From assembly GCA_947498025.1 (NCBI GenBank), contig CANMJR010000013.1:1-64000 (forward strand): DNA of 64,000 nucleotides, read 5' to 3'. Shown here in pieces: positions 33,013 through 42,514 of the stretch. The translations under genes and the position numbers were made by a program. This stretch comes from Helicobacteraceae bacterium (GTDB lineage Bacteria; Campylobacterota; Campylobacteria; Campylobacterales; Sulfurimonadaceae). The notes beneath the pieces were generated by a model. It was not told the DNA's origin. It saw nothing but the letters and a program-made list of their open reading frames with translations, and did not search any database. Position 1 is the first letter of the stretch. Every line of letters begins with the position of its first letter.

Positions 33013-34111
33013 AAGGTTCCGTGCACTTTTCTTAAAAGAGACTTTCCAAATCATAAGAGACCCAAGCTCGATTCTGATAGCGGTCTTTTTGCCTCTGATA
33101 CTTCTCTTTTTAATGGGGTACGCAATATCTCTCGATTCAAAAAATATACCCGTCGGCATCGTGGTGGAGCAGTCAAGCCGATATACGCAAAGTTTGGTGG
33201 ACGCATTTAAGATGTCGCCCAGTTTTCATGTATATGAAGGCAAAAACAGAGAAGTATTTAACGAGGCAATCCAAAGAGGCGATATCCGTTCCATTATCGT
33301 GATACCCTCTAGCTTTGCAAAAGATTTGCTTACCAATTCTGTGAAGATACAAATCATAGCAGACGCTACAGAGCCGAATATTGCGGGATATGTACAGAAA
33401 TACAGCAGTGAAGTGTGGCAAAATTGGCTCATGTTAGAGGAGTTTGACAAAAAAAGCGGCTCTACATTTGTTGAAGTAAACAGCCGATACTGGTTTAACG
33501 CACCGCTCTACAGTCGTTATTTTTTACTTCCCGGTTCTATCGCCATAATCCTGACTCTCATCGGCACACTTTTGACAGCACTCGTAGTCTCGAGAGAGTG
33601 GGAGAGGGGAACCATGGAGGCAATTATGTCCACTCCGATAACCATTGTCGAACTCCTTTTGGGAAAACTTTTTCCCTACTTTGTGCTTGGCATGGTATCG
33701 CTGCTAATTTGTGTGGCTATTACGATAGCTTGGTTTGAGGTGCCTTTTCGCGGCTCTTATTGGCTTTTGTTTGTCACATCGAGTCTCTATCTTTTTCCGG
33801 CACTCAGCCTCGGTCTGCTCATCTCTACTCTGGCTAAAAATCAGTTCGTAGCAGCACAGGCAGCTCTGATTGCAGGCTTTTTACCTGCATTTTTGCTCTC
33901 CGGATTTCTTTTTCAAATCAGCTCTATGCCTGTATGGTTGCAGTATATTACACATGCCATCCCTGCAAGATATTTTATAGAGATTTTACAGACGCTCTTT
34001 TTGGCAGGAGATATCTATGAAGTTATCCTTCCAAATCTTTTAGCAATGCTTTTTATAGGTTCTCTCCTCTTTACAATTATTTTGAAAATCACAAGAAAAA
34101 GGCTCGACTGA
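32993..34111 (+). CDS. ABC-2 permease subunit 1 (YbhS-like)
   Basis: 372 residues. One N-terminal helix ('SSILIAVFLPLILLFLMGYA'), a ~130-residue periplasmic loop, then five C-terminal helices; 'LVVSREWERGTMEAIMSTPI' is the ABC-2 permease coupling region. Translationally coupled to both neighbours (20-base overlap with the ATPase, 1-base with the next permease). Confidence 0.92.
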   Translation: MTMQRLRRFRALFLKETFQIIRDPSSILIAVFLPLILLFLMGYAISLDSKNIPVGIVVEQSSRYTQSLVDAFKMSPSFHVYEGKNREVFNEAIQRGDIRSIIVIPSSFAKDLLTNSVKIQIIADATEPNIAGYVQKYSSEVWQNWLMLEEFDKKSGSTFVEVNSRYWFNAPLYSRYFLLPGSIAIILTLIGTLLTALVVSREWERGTMEAIMSTPITIVELLLGKLFPYFVLGMVSLLICVAITIAWFEVPFRGSYWLLFVTSSLYLFPALSLGLLISTLAKNQFVAAQAALIAGFLPAFLLSGFLFQISSMPVWLQYITHAIPARYFIEILQTLFLAGDIYEVILPNLLAMLFIGSLLFTIILKITRKRLD

Positions 34112-35196
34112 TGTATCCACTTTTGGCACTGATTAGAAAAGAGTTTTTGGCTATCTGGAGCGATAAAAAATCAAGAACAATCATCATCATTCCTCCTCTT
34201 CTTCAGCTTATACTCTTCTCTTTTGCCGTGACGCTCGAGGTTAAGAATATTAGCATCGGAGTGCTAGACCGTGACAATACGCCGCAGAGTCAGGAGATAA
34301 TCAGAACGCTTGCCCTGAGCAATACTTTTACAACTGTTTACATGTTAAAAAGCGAGACGGAGCTTACTTCGTACATAGATTCGCAAAAAGTATTGGCAAC
34401 TCTCTACATTCCGCAAAACTTTGCACAAAAAGTGAGTGCAGGGCAGAAGACATCCCTTCAAATCATAGCTGACGGAAGAAAATCAAATACGGCTCAAATA
34501 GCAGAGTCCTACATGCGAACAGCAATATCCAAAACATTTCCTCATTCCAAGAGCATGGATACCTTTGTCGGCAGAAGCTGGTATAACCCAAACTTGGATA
34601 ACTTCTGGTGGATACTTCCAAATCTGATGGGAACTTTATCAATGACAATCGCCATACTTCTAACCTCTCTTTCGGTTGCAAGAGAGCGGGAGCTCGGAAC
34701 ATTTGAGCAGATATTGGTCTCGCCGCTTTCACCGACTATTTTGATTATCGGCAAAACAATTCCACCTCTGATTATAAGCACAGTAGAGGCAAGTTTTATA
34801 TTCTTTGCTGCGACCACTTTTTTTGGAGTCCCATTTGTCGGCTCAATATTTATTTTGTATTTTGGTTTAGTCTCTTTTTTATTCTCGATTGTTGGAATGG
34901 GACTCTTTATCTCATCCATCTCATCCACGCAGCAACAGGGAATATTAGGAGCTTTTGTTCTTCTTGTGCCCTATATTTTGATGTCAGGCTTCGCAACGCC
35001 GGTTGAGAATATGCCCTCATGGCTTATTCCTGTAACAGACTTTGTCTCTCTTAAATATTTCTTAGTGCTGCTAAAGGGAGTGTTTTTGAAAGATATCTCT
35101 TTTAGCATCGCACTGAAACTTATCATTCCAATGCTTTTGCTTGGCTTTTTTTCTCTTCTTGTCGCTTCATGGATGTTTAGGCGAAAGATAGCCTAA
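34111..35196 (+). CDS. ABC-2 permease subunit 2 (YbhR-like)
   Basis: 361 residues with the same topology as the preceding permease; 'SLSVARERELGTFEQILVSP' is the coupling region and 'LMSGFATPVENMPSWL' is typical of ABC-2 exporters. The two permeases likely form a heterodimer. Its stop codon touches the end of the decayed P-type ATPase gene on the other strand. Confidence 0.92.
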   Translation: MYPLLALIRKEFLAIWSDKKSRTIIIIPPLLQLILFSFAVTLEVKNISIGVLDRDNTPQSQEIIRTLALSNTFTTVYMLKSETELTSYIDSQKVLATLYIPQNFAQKVSAGQKTSLQIIADGRKSNTAQIAESYMRTAISKTFPHSKSMDTFVGRSWYNPNLDNFWWILPNLMGTLSMTIAILLTSLSVARERELGTFEQILVSPLSPTILIIGKTIPPLIISTVEASFIFFAATTFFGVPFVGSIFILYFGLVSFLFSIVGMGLFISSISSTQQQGILGAFVLLVPYILMSGFATPVENMPSWLIPVTDFVSLKYFLVLLKGVFLKDISFSIALKLIIPMLLLGFFSLLVASWMFRRKIA

Positions 35197-36306
35197 AACT
35201 TTCTGCTAGCCATTATTATGGCTTGAGGCACCTCTTCATGCGGCGGGTCGATTATGCCTACAATACCCAGTAAAATGAGCTCATTTTCAACACTCTCCTC
35301 GGATAAATTTATATCCTCAGGGAGTTTTCTAAAGGCGATAGCCAGAGTTCTCAGCCTAGCTTGATTGAGCCATGCTTTGTATGCGGCAACAACCAAAGCT
35401 GCTTCAGTCGGTTTTCCAATAACTTCTCATTCTGAATTACTTTTTTCCGGCAACTTCAAAGTGTTTGGCAGGGTCGTAACCGTTTCCCGTAACCTCAATC
35501 TCTGTATCAAGGAGCCAAATCTTTTTCACCGTCATCTGGTTTTGTGTCAGTGTTCCGGTTTTATCTGTACAAATTGTGGTTGCGGCTCCGAGAGTTTCAG
35601 CAGCCTGAAGACGCCTAAGAAGTGCCTTCTCCTTTGCCATCGCTTTTTATGCCCAGAGCGAGTGTGATAGTTACAACGGCTTTAGCACGCCCGTTTACTA
35701 TAGATGTGCCCATCTAAGCTATGTTTGACTCTTCCATGTTTGACTCTTTTGGCAGGGCGCTTTTTGAGACAGAATTTGATTCACCGGTTAAAGCAGATTC
35801 ATCCACTTTTAGATTAAAACACTCTATAAGTCTTAAATCGGCTGGAACTCTGTTTCCAATATTGAGTAAAACAATATCTCCTCTGACAAGTAGTTTTGCA
35901 TCAATTATTTTCTCATATGAGTCACGGATTACCAAACATGTTGGATGTAACATCTGTTTGAGCGCTTCAATTGCATTCCCGGCTTTAAACTCCTGAAAAA
36001 AACCAAGAAGCCCATTGAACAGAAGAATAAGTAAGATTGTTATAGCATCTCCAACCTTACCAACTGCGAGTGAAATTGCTGCAGTGATAAGGAGTATGAT
36101 GATGAGAACATCGGTAAATTACCTCATAAATACATGTACCAAGGTGCTTTATTAATACCTATAATCTCATTCTCTCCGTCTATCTCGACTCTTTTGTTTG
36201 CTTCTTTTTCACTCATGCCAATTTTTTTATCACTTCTTAGGGCTTCCAAAAGTTTTATATCATCATAACTCTGCCACTGAATACTATTCTTCATGAAATA
36301 CCCCAT
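35193..36306 (-). pseudogene. Decayed cation-transporting P-type ATPase
   Basis: Four out-of-frame fragments in the right order on the minus strand: N-terminus (36306-36124, 'QWQSYDDIKLLEALRSDKKI'), helix 1-2 and actuator domain (about 36120-35714, 'VDESALTGESNSVSK' with TGES), phosphorylation site (35640-35437, '[16 protein letters not shown]') and P-domain start (35396-35193, 'LLGIVGIIDPPHEEVPQA'). A stop codon interrupts 'NIA*MGTSIVNGRAKAVV', there are frameshifts near 36122 and 35645, about 80 residues before the phosphorylation site and most of the N domain are gone, and everything after 'AIIMASRKF' is missing. Not functional. Confidence 0.92.
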
Positions 36307-36384
36307 CTTTCCAAATAAGAATTATTATATCATTGCTTTAGTTTTTAAGTATTTAAGTTAAGGATGAGTTAATAAATTAAAATA

Positions 36385-36390
36385 TATAAT
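36385..36390 (+). promoter_or_regulatory. -10 box of tetR-RND operon
   Basis: TATAAT 45 bases before the tetR start codon and 8 bases before the operator-like palindrome, so a bound repressor would cover the start site. Confidence 0.5.
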
Positions 36391-36397
36391 CCTAGAT

Positions 36398-36414
36398 TGA
36401 CTGATAGTCGGTCA
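36398..36414. promoter_or_regulatory. TetR-type operator
   Basis: TGACTGATAGTCGGTCA fits TGACNGANNNTCNGTCA, a dyad common for TetR-family repressors, placed at the predicted transcription start of the tetR-tolC-hlyD-RND operon. Confidence 0.65.
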
Positions 36415-36434
36415 TTTTAAATTAGGTAGGTTGA

Positions 36435-37031
36435 ATGGCAATAATAGTTGATAAAGTGCAAAAGAGAAAAGATATAGCACTCTCATGTAAAGGGTTGTTT
36501 ATTAGAAATGGAATCAAAGATTTGACTATTTCTGAAGTTGCAAAAACTGCAGGAGTGGGGAAGGGTACGATTTATGAATATTTCAAAAACAAAGAAGAGA
36601 TAGTTTTTGAGATAGTCAATATTTTGCTTCAAGAATATAATATAGAAAAGAAATTAAGAATAGACTCTAAAAGCAGCTCAAAAGAGAAGATTATTGAGTT
36701 TTTCGGCGTATTTTACAGAGAGGAAGATGTTGAGCTGAGAGAACTATATAAGGAGTTTATCTCTATCTCACTCGCTAATCCGCTTCAAGAGATGATAGAG
36801 TTTCAAAGTACATGTTCTGCTACATATTTTAAGTGGTTTGAAGAGATAATTCAAACTGGAATTGAGAAAGGGGAACTACTTGAATGTTCCAAAAACTTAG
36901 CGAGAGGGCTTTTTGTAATGGGTGAGGGCTTGTTTGTAGCAAGCTGTACGACAACTACGATAGATAATTTAAAAAAAGAGTTAGATACTTTTTACGATAC
37001 TTTATTTGAACTTATGGAGGTTAAAAGATGA
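36435..37031 (+). CDS. TetR-family transcriptional repressor of efflux operon
   Basis: 198 residues. N-terminal HTH: 'GLFIRNGIKDLTISEVAKTA' and 'GVGKGTIYEYFKNKEEIVFE', a textbook TetR motif. The C-terminal ligand domain is not conserved. First gene of an operon with outer-membrane factor, adaptor and RND pump (ATGA overlap with the next gene). A dyad at its promoter suggests autorepression relieved by a pump substrate. Confidence 0.93.
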   Translation: MAIIVDKVQKRKDIALSCKGLFIRNGIKDLTISEVAKTAGVGKGTIYEYFKNKEEIVFEIVNILLQEYNIEKKLRIDSKSSSKEKIIEFFGVFYREEDVELRELYKEFISISLANPLQEMIEFQSTCSATYFKWFEEIIQTGIEKGELLECSKNLARGLFVMGEGLFVASCTTTTIDNLKKELDTFYDTLFELMEVKR

Positions 37032-38254
37032 AAAGATTACTGTTTCTATTGGCACCCGCTTTACTCTTTGGAGATGATTTAAAATCACTCTTAGAGTATG
37101 CAAAAAATAATAATGACCTTTTGGTTTCAAGCAAATTTGCACAAGATGCAAAAGCACAAGAAATTGAGTCAAAAAAGAGTGCCTATTTTCCAACGATTGA
37201 TGTTGGAGCATTTTATAAGAGTACTGAGGAGCGAAATCTCATGCAGGCAGGCGATGTTTACAGCGGATATGCAAAAGCCGGTTTGGATATTTACGACGGC
37301 GGCAGAAAATCATCTCTTTTAGATCAGGCTAAAAATGAGCATAAAGCGAGTGAACATGACACAAATGAGATGAAAAAGGCTCTAAGTCTGGATATAACAA
37401 AAGATTTTTATGCCATCAAAAGTTTAGAAGCCTCTTTGGTTGCAAAACAGGATGCGAGCAAATCTCTGCAAGAGCAACTCTTGCGAATCAAAAAATATTT
37501 TGAAGCCAAACTTGCAACAAGAGATGACATTGATAGACTTCAGGCAGCCTATGACACGAACATGTATGACATTGAAGCTCTAAGATTTCAGATACTCTCA
37601 ACGCATAAACTCCTAGAGTTAAAAGTTGGAAAAAATATCGATTCTCTGGATAGTTCAAACTTTAAAGAGACACTCCTGCAAAATCTGGAAAATAGTGATG
37701 CAATTGCCTCTATGATGGCAAAAGAGAGTTCACTAAGAAACGGTGCGGAATCTATAAACAGCGGTTATTATCCCCAAATTAGGGTAGAAGATAGTTATAA
37801 TATTTATGGTTACGAGAGAGCAGATGCAGCCCACTTGGCAGGTGTGGATAATCAAAATGTTCTTATGCTCAGTGCAAATATGAGAATTTTTGATTATGGA
37901 ACTCTCAGCGATGCAAAACAGGCGGTTATAGTAAACTCCTATGCACTCAAAGCGCAGGTGGCGTATAAAACAAAAGAGCAAAAAATGCAGCAAGAATTAG
38001 CTCTTTTTAGAATTGAAACAGGCGAAATAAAAATCAAAAGTGCAAAGAGTGCTTTAGTTGCGGCAACAAGTGCCTATACGACAATAAATGAGAAATACAA
38101 TGTCGGAGTGGTTGATTATATCGTTTATTTGAATGCCTTAACAGCTAAAACAGGTGCGAAAGCTTTGTATGAAACATCGCTCAATGAGCTAGAGGTAGCC
38201 TATGCTTCGTACTATTACTACAGTGGAAAAAATTTAGAGGAGTTTATAAAATGA
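37028..38254 (+). CDS. TolC-family outer-membrane efflux protein
   Basis: 408 residues. Short signal peptide ('LLFLLAPALLFG'), two OMF repeats with 'QEIESKKSAYFPTIDVGAFY' and 'ESINSGYYPQIRVEDSYNIY', and the second-repeat motif 'YNVGVVDYIVYLNALTAKTG'. Outer-membrane duct of the tripartite pump. Overlaps tetR and the adaptor gene by 4 bases each. Confidence 0.92.
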   Translation: MKRLLFLLAPALLFGDDLKSLLEYAKNNNDLLVSSKFAQDAKAQEIESKKSAYFPTIDVGAFYKSTEERNLMQAGDVYSGYAKAGLDIYDGGRKSSLLDQAKNEHKASEHDTNEMKKALSLDITKDFYAIKSLEASLVAKQDASKSLQEQLLRIKKYFEAKLATRDDIDRLQAAYDTNMYDIEALRFQILSTHKLLELKVGKNIDSLDSSNFKETLLQNLENSDAIASMMAKESSLRNGAESINSGYYPQIRVEDSYNIYGYERADAAHLAGVDNQNVLMLSANMRIFDYGTLSDAKQAVIVNSYALKAQVAYKTKEQKMQQELALFRIETGEIKIKSAKSALVAATSAYTTINEKYNVGVVDYIVYLNALTAKTGAKALYETSLNELEVAYASYYYYSGKNLEEFIK

Positions 38255-39003
38255 TAAAAATTGTACTTGGTTTAATGAGTTTGGTTTTGGTGATGAGTGC
38301 GGATGATGTCTATGCAAGTTTTTATTGTGCTGCACAAAAAAGTGCGAATCTTGCTTTTGATGCAAGCGGAGTTGTAAAAAGTGTTTTTGTGGATGCTTCG
38401 AGTGTTGTAAAAAAGGGGGACAAACTTGTTGAGCTTTACAGCGATGATTTAAAGGCATCTTTAGAGATTGCAAAAGCCTCCGTTGTAAGTGCCGAAGTGG
38501 CTCTAAAGTTTGCTCAAAAAGATTACGATAGACAGGTAGTTATAAAACACCTTATCGATGAAGCTCAGTTTGATAAATATGCCATGAACTATGAGAGTGC
38601 AAAAGCGGCGCTTTTAGTGGCAAAAGCGAACCTTGCCTACAGACAAACTCTCTATGACAAAACAACTATTTATGCACCGTTTGATGGGGTGATTTTTGAA
38701 AAAGCTGTTGAGGTCGGTGATGTTGTAAACGGAATGGTTTTGAGAACAATCTTTAAAATTCAGAGTCAGAGTGAGAGAAAACTTGTTTTAGAATTTGACC
38801 AAAAGTATTGGAAAAGTGTTGCGGTCGGGCAAATATTCAAATATACGATTGACGGAGACAAACAAAGTTATGAGGGGAAAATAATAAATATATACCCGCA
38901 TGCGAACGATGCAAACAGAAAACTGCTCGCTGAGGTAAAAGCAAAAGATTTTATAGTAGGACTTGTGGGGAACGGCTATATAACCACAGCTGCAAAAGAG
39001 TAA
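38251..39003 (+). CDS. RND-pump membrane-fusion adaptor
   Basis: 250 residues, short for the family. Signal peptide 'VLGLMSLVLVMSA'; lipoyl halves 'SVFVDASSVVKKGDKLVELY' and 'TTIYAPFDGVIFEKAVEVGD', a short hairpin between, and a beta-barrel with 'SVAVGQIFKYTIDGDK'. The membrane-proximal domain seems reduced. Lies between the TolC and RND genes. Confidence 0.9.
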   Translation: MIKIVLGLMSLVLVMSADDVYASFYCAAQKSANLAFDASGVVKSVFVDASSVVKKGDKLVELYSDDLKASLEIAKASVVSAEVALKFAQKDYDRQVVIKHLIDEAQFDKYAMNYESAKAALLVAKANLAYRQTLYDKTTIYAPFDGVIFEKAVEVGDVVNGMVLRTIFKIQSQSERKLVLEFDQKYWKSVAVGQIFKYTIDGDKQSYEGKIINIYPHANDANRKLLAEVKAKDFIVGLVGNGYITTAAKE

Positions 39004-39007
39004 AAAC

Positions 39008-42000
39008 ATGTATAAATTAGCAATAAAAAGACCAATTACGACGCTGATGTATGTGTTGACGATGGTTATATTTGGATACATGAGTTTCAAATCTATGCCC
39101 TCGGCTCTTTTTCCAAATATAGATTTTCCGATAGTTACAATTAAAACAACCTATCCGGGTGCCGAAGCAGGCACCATGGAGTCTCAGGTAACAGATAAAA
39201 TCGAAGAGGCAATTTCAAGAATCGGCGGAGTGGACAGTATCACTTCAACGAGCGCCGACAATGTAAGTATTGTTATCGTGAAGTTCTTTTTAGAGAGAGA
39301 CATGGACGAGTGTGCCAACGATGTAAGGGACAAAGTCTCAGCGGTTGTACTTCCAAAAAATGCAGATGCACCTCTTGTGAGTAAGCTCGACATCGGCGGA
39401 GCTTCGGTTATAAATGTTTTTTTAACGGCTAAAAATGACAGCATTAAAAATCTTATGCTCTTTGCAGATGAGAAGGTAAAACCAAAGATTCAAAAAATCA
39501 ACGGCGTAGGTGCGATTAATATCATCGGATATAAAGACAGAGAGATAAAAATATTTCCACATGCAGAGGCTCTCAATAAATACGGCATTACAATCGCAGA
39601 ATTAAACTCGATAGTTGCAAAAGAAAATATAAAAATAGGCGGCGGTAAACTTATCACCTCCACGGAGGAGTTTACCCTCAAAACAAAGGCGGACGCTCTC
39701 AGTATAAGTGAACTTGAAGAGATTGAGATAAAAAGCAATGTAAAATTAAAAGATATTGCAACTGTACAAGATGGACTGAGCGATTCAAAAAGTTATGCCT
39801 CTTTTAACGGTGTTGAGGGTGTGATGCTTGAGGTTCAAAAAATCTCCGGTACGAATACGCTCGATATTGTTGACATGGTAAAAAAAGTTGTTCCCGAACT
39901 TAAAAATATGGCGGGAGATAAGTTTGATGTTCAGATACTAAGCGACACCTCTCCGTTTATTTTAGAGTCTCTTAAAAGTGTTGAGTTTGACCTTATTTAC
40001 GGAGCGATTCTGGCGGCTCTCATCGTCTTTGTTTTTTTGAGAAACTTCACAATCACGATGGTTTCGGCTCTCTCCATTCCCGCTTCCATCATGGGTACTT
40101 TCGCACTTATGGATTACATGGGCTTTGAGCTTAACAAAATGACACTCATCGGTCTTACTTTGGCTATCGGAATTATCATCGATGATGCCATCGTTGTTAT
40201 TGAGAATATCTATAAAAAGATGGAAGCCGGCATGAGTAAATACGATGCGGCATATGAGGGAACAAAAGAGATGGCTTTTACTATTTTGGCAATCTCAGCG
40301 ATGCTTCTTGCGGTTTTTATTCCTGTTTCATTTATGAGCGGAATCGTCGGGAAGTTCTTTGAGAGTTTTGCCATGACGGTCGGTTTTGCAATTATCATCT
40401 CCTACTCGATTGCTCTAAGTTTTATCCCGAGTTTGAGTGCAAGAACACTTCACAAGGGCGAGAGTAAATTTTATAATAGTACGGAGCCGATATTTAAAGG
40501 TATTGAAAAAACTTACGAGAAAACTTTAAAAGCTGTTTTGCGATTTAAAGTCATTACTCTGATTTTAGTATTTATAATCTTTTTTGCTTCTTTGAGCCTC
40601 TTTCCAAAAATCGGTATGGATTTTATCCCAAAAGAGGACAAGGGAGAGTTTGAAATATCTCTCAAAGCAAATGCAGGAATATCGCTCGAAGAGATGGTAA
40701 GAAAATCTAAGCTTGTCGAAGAGATGGTAAAGAAAAATCCTGCCGTTGAATACACAACGCTCGGCGTGGGTTACAACTCTTCACAAGAGAAACACAAAGC
40801 GACTATTTATGTAAAACTTGTAGAGAAGACAAAACGAGCGCTCAATCAGGAGCATATTATTCAAGAGCTCCGAGGAGAACTCACACCCTTTAAAAAAGAT
40901 ATGTTTATAACTGCTGCGGCAATACCAAATATCAAAGGAGCCGGAGTTTCTGTGCCGTACCAGATAGTTTTAAAATCGGACTCTTTTGAAGATTTGATGA
41001 CTGCAAAGAAAAATCTGACGGAGTATCTGGCGAAGAAAAAAGGGTTTGTGGATATTGACACAAATCTTGATGATCCAAAACCTCAGATTGACATAAAAAT
41101 ATTGAGAGATAACGCCGCTAGGTTAGGTATTTCAGCGTCACAAATAGCTGAAGCAATATCTGTTGCATTTTCAAGTGATATGGAGGTTTCCTACTTTGAG
41201 GAGAACGGAAAACAGTATGACATCACTCTAAGATTCAGTGATGAAAACAGAATGAGACTAGAGGATATTAAAAAACTTCAGTTAAGAACAAACAGCGGAA
41301 ATTTAGTGTATCTTGACGGGCTTGTTGAGTTTAGCAAAAGTACGACACTCGGTGCTATAAATCACTTTGACAGACAAAGACAGGTTATAGTTTACTCAGA
41401 CCTTTTCGGGCTTGATTTGGGTGGAGCGGTTGCCTACACAAAAGCAGAAATTGATACTCTTATGCCAAAAGGTGTTATTTACAGATTTACAGGTTTTGCG
41501 GAAGAGATGGTAAAAACAGGTAAAGCTTTCGGCACGGCGCTGAGCCTTTCCGTAATCTTGATGTTTATTATTTTGGCGATTTTGTATGAGTCTTTAATTC
41601 AGCCGATTATCATCATGGTTGCACTTCCGCTGAGCATCATCGGTGTTATGTTGGCTCTGTATCTCAGCGGATTGCAGTTTAGCTTATTTGTAATGATTGG
41701 ATTTATGCTCCTTATGGGAATGGTCGGCAAAAATGCCGTCCTGCTTGTGGACTTTGCAAACAACGCCGTAGCAAGTGGAAAGAGTGCAGATGAAGCACTT
41801 ATAGAAGCTGGAGAGAAGAGACTTCGCCCGATTCTTATGACAACAATCGCCATGGTTTTTGCCATGTTACCTCTTGCTCTTGGAACAGGTTTGGGAAGTG
41901 AAACAAAAGCTCCTATGGCAATAGCAATCATAGGCGGACTTCTAAGCTCCATGGTTCTAACGCTTTTAGTTGTTCCTGTGATGTACAAAATGATAAGCCC

Positions 42001-42049
42001 GCTCGACAGATGGCTGAGAAAGTTTTATGAGTCAAAACAGGCTGATTAA
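39008..42049 (+). CDS. RND-family inner-membrane efflux pump (HAE1-like)
   Basis: 1013 residues, standard size. Start 'IKRPITTLMYVLTMVIFGYM', then 'FPNIDFPIVTIKTTYPGAEA', helix 4 'IGLTLAIGIIIDDAIVVIEN' with the proton-relay Asp pair, 'FIPVSFMSGIVGKFFESFA', 'GMDFIPKEDKGEF' before the second periplasmic domain and 'GMVGKNAVLLVDFAN' in the second half. Proton-driven export; the substrate is unknown. Final gene of the tetR operon. Confidence 0.95.
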   Translation: MYKLAIKRPITTLMYVLTMVIFGYMSFKSMPSALFPNIDFPIVTIKTTYPGAEAGTMESQVTDKIEEAISRIGGVDSITSTSADNVSIVIVKFFLERDMDECANDVRDKVSAVVLPKNADAPLVSKLDIGGASVINVFLTAKNDSIKNLMLFADEKVKPKIQKINGVGAINIIGYKDREIKIFPHAEALNKYGITIAELNSIVAKENIKIGGGKLITSTEEFTLKTKADALSISELEEIEIKSNVKLKDIATVQDGLSDSKSYASFNGVEGVMLEVQKISGTNTLDIVDMVKKVVPELKNMAGDKFDVQILSDTSPFILESLKSVEFDLIYGAILAALIVFVFLRNFTITMVSALSIPASIMGTFALMDYMGFELNKMTLIGLTLAIGIIIDDAIVVIENIYKKMEAGMSKYDAAYEGTKEMAFTILAISAMLLAVFIPVSFMSGIVGKFFESFAMTVGFAIIISYSIALSFIPSLSARTLHKGESKFYNSTEPIFKGIEKTYEKTLKAVLRFKVITLILVFIIFFASLSLFPKIGMDFIPKEDKGEFEISLKANAGISLEEMVRKSKLVEEMVKKNPAVEYTTLGVGYNSSQEKHKATIYVKLVEKTKRALNQEHIIQELRGELTPFKKDMFITAAAIPNIKGAGVSVPYQIVLKSDSFEDLMTAKKNLTEYLAKKKGFVDIDTNLDDPKPQIDIKILRDNAARLGISASQIAEAISVAFSSDMEVSYFEENGKQYDITLRFSDENRMRLEDIKKLQLRTNSGNLVYLDGLVEFSKSTTLGAINHFDRQRQVIVYSDLFGLDLGGAVAYTKAEIDTLMPKGVIYRFTGFAEEMVKTGKAFGTALSLSVILMFIILAILYESLIQPIIIMVALPLSIIGVMLALYLSGLQFSLFVMIGFMLLMGMVGKNAVLLVDFANNAVASGKSADEALIEAGEKRLRPILMTTIAMVFAMLPLALGTGLGSETKAPMAIAIIGGLLSSMVLTLLVVPVMYKMISPLDRWLRKFYESKQAD

Positions 42050-42075
42050 ACGCTAGTTTCACATGCCAAGATTTT

Positions 42076-42110
42076 TCTCGTTCCACCTCTCCCGAGGTGG
42101 AATGCATACT
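42076..42110 (+). repeat. REP element b
   Basis: TCTCGTTCCACCTCTCCCGA continuing GGTGGAATGCATACT. TTCCACCTC/GAGGTGGAA is a perfect 9-bp stem with a 4-base loop. Forms an inverted pair with element c around the VapB-like gene. Confidence 0.88.
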
Positions 42111-42120
42111 AATATTCATA

Positions 42121-42303
42121 CTACTCCGGCTGTTCACGCTGAGATATAAAATCATCAGAAAACTTTTCAAGAGAGTCAAACAAGATGTTAAATTTACTAC
42201 TTTTTGGAAGTAAAATAACAGCATCCTCCTTTTTGACAATAAACACTTCATCCTGATTCTCAACCTTGCTCTTACTATGAGGAAAGATTTTTGCAGTTGT
42301 CAT
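42121..42303 (-). CDS. Orphan VapB-like (AbrB/SpoVT-type) antitoxin, internally shortened
   Basis: 60 residues with AAAGGAG 5 bases before the ATG. The start 'MTTAKIF', the middle 'DEVFIVKKEDAVILLPKSS' and the end 'LFDSLEKFSDDFISQREQP' match VapB-type antitoxins, whose usual end is FSxDFMxxRxQP. The expected 'NGxSQAVRLPKEFRF' DNA-binding segment is missing, so only ~60 instead of ~75-80 residues remain. No VapC follows: a REP element and then the RND gene lie downstream. Likely a remnant or a degenerate antitoxin. Confidence 0.7.
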   Translation of the reverse strand: MTTAKIFPHSKSKVENQDEVFIVKKEDAVILLPKSSKFNILFDSLEKFSDDFISQREQPE

Positions 42304-42397
42304 CTTAACTCCTTTCTCAATATATATTTATGAGTATATATTATATGTGAGAATTTATCAACTTGGCATGTGGATATTATAGTATTGATTGATTTGA

Positions 42398-42430
42398 GTA
42401 TGCATTCCACCTCGGGAGAGGTGGAACGAG
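42398..42430 (-). repeat. REP element c (inverted)
   Basis: GTATGCATTCCACCTCGGGA continuing GAGGTGGAACGAG, the reverse complement of element b with an identical stem and loop. Confidence 0.88.
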
Positions 42431-42514
42431 AAGAAAAAATAATAATTATTTAAGTTTAGAATTGTTAGAACAAAGGTACTATGTTGCTTAACTTTTAAAG
42501 TTGGGAGGAATATT

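Noticed and set aside
41928-42263. 111-residue minus-strand ORF over the VapB-like gene
   Set aside because: Different frame from the VapB-like gene with its good ribosome-binding site; crosses REP element b and the RND gene end.
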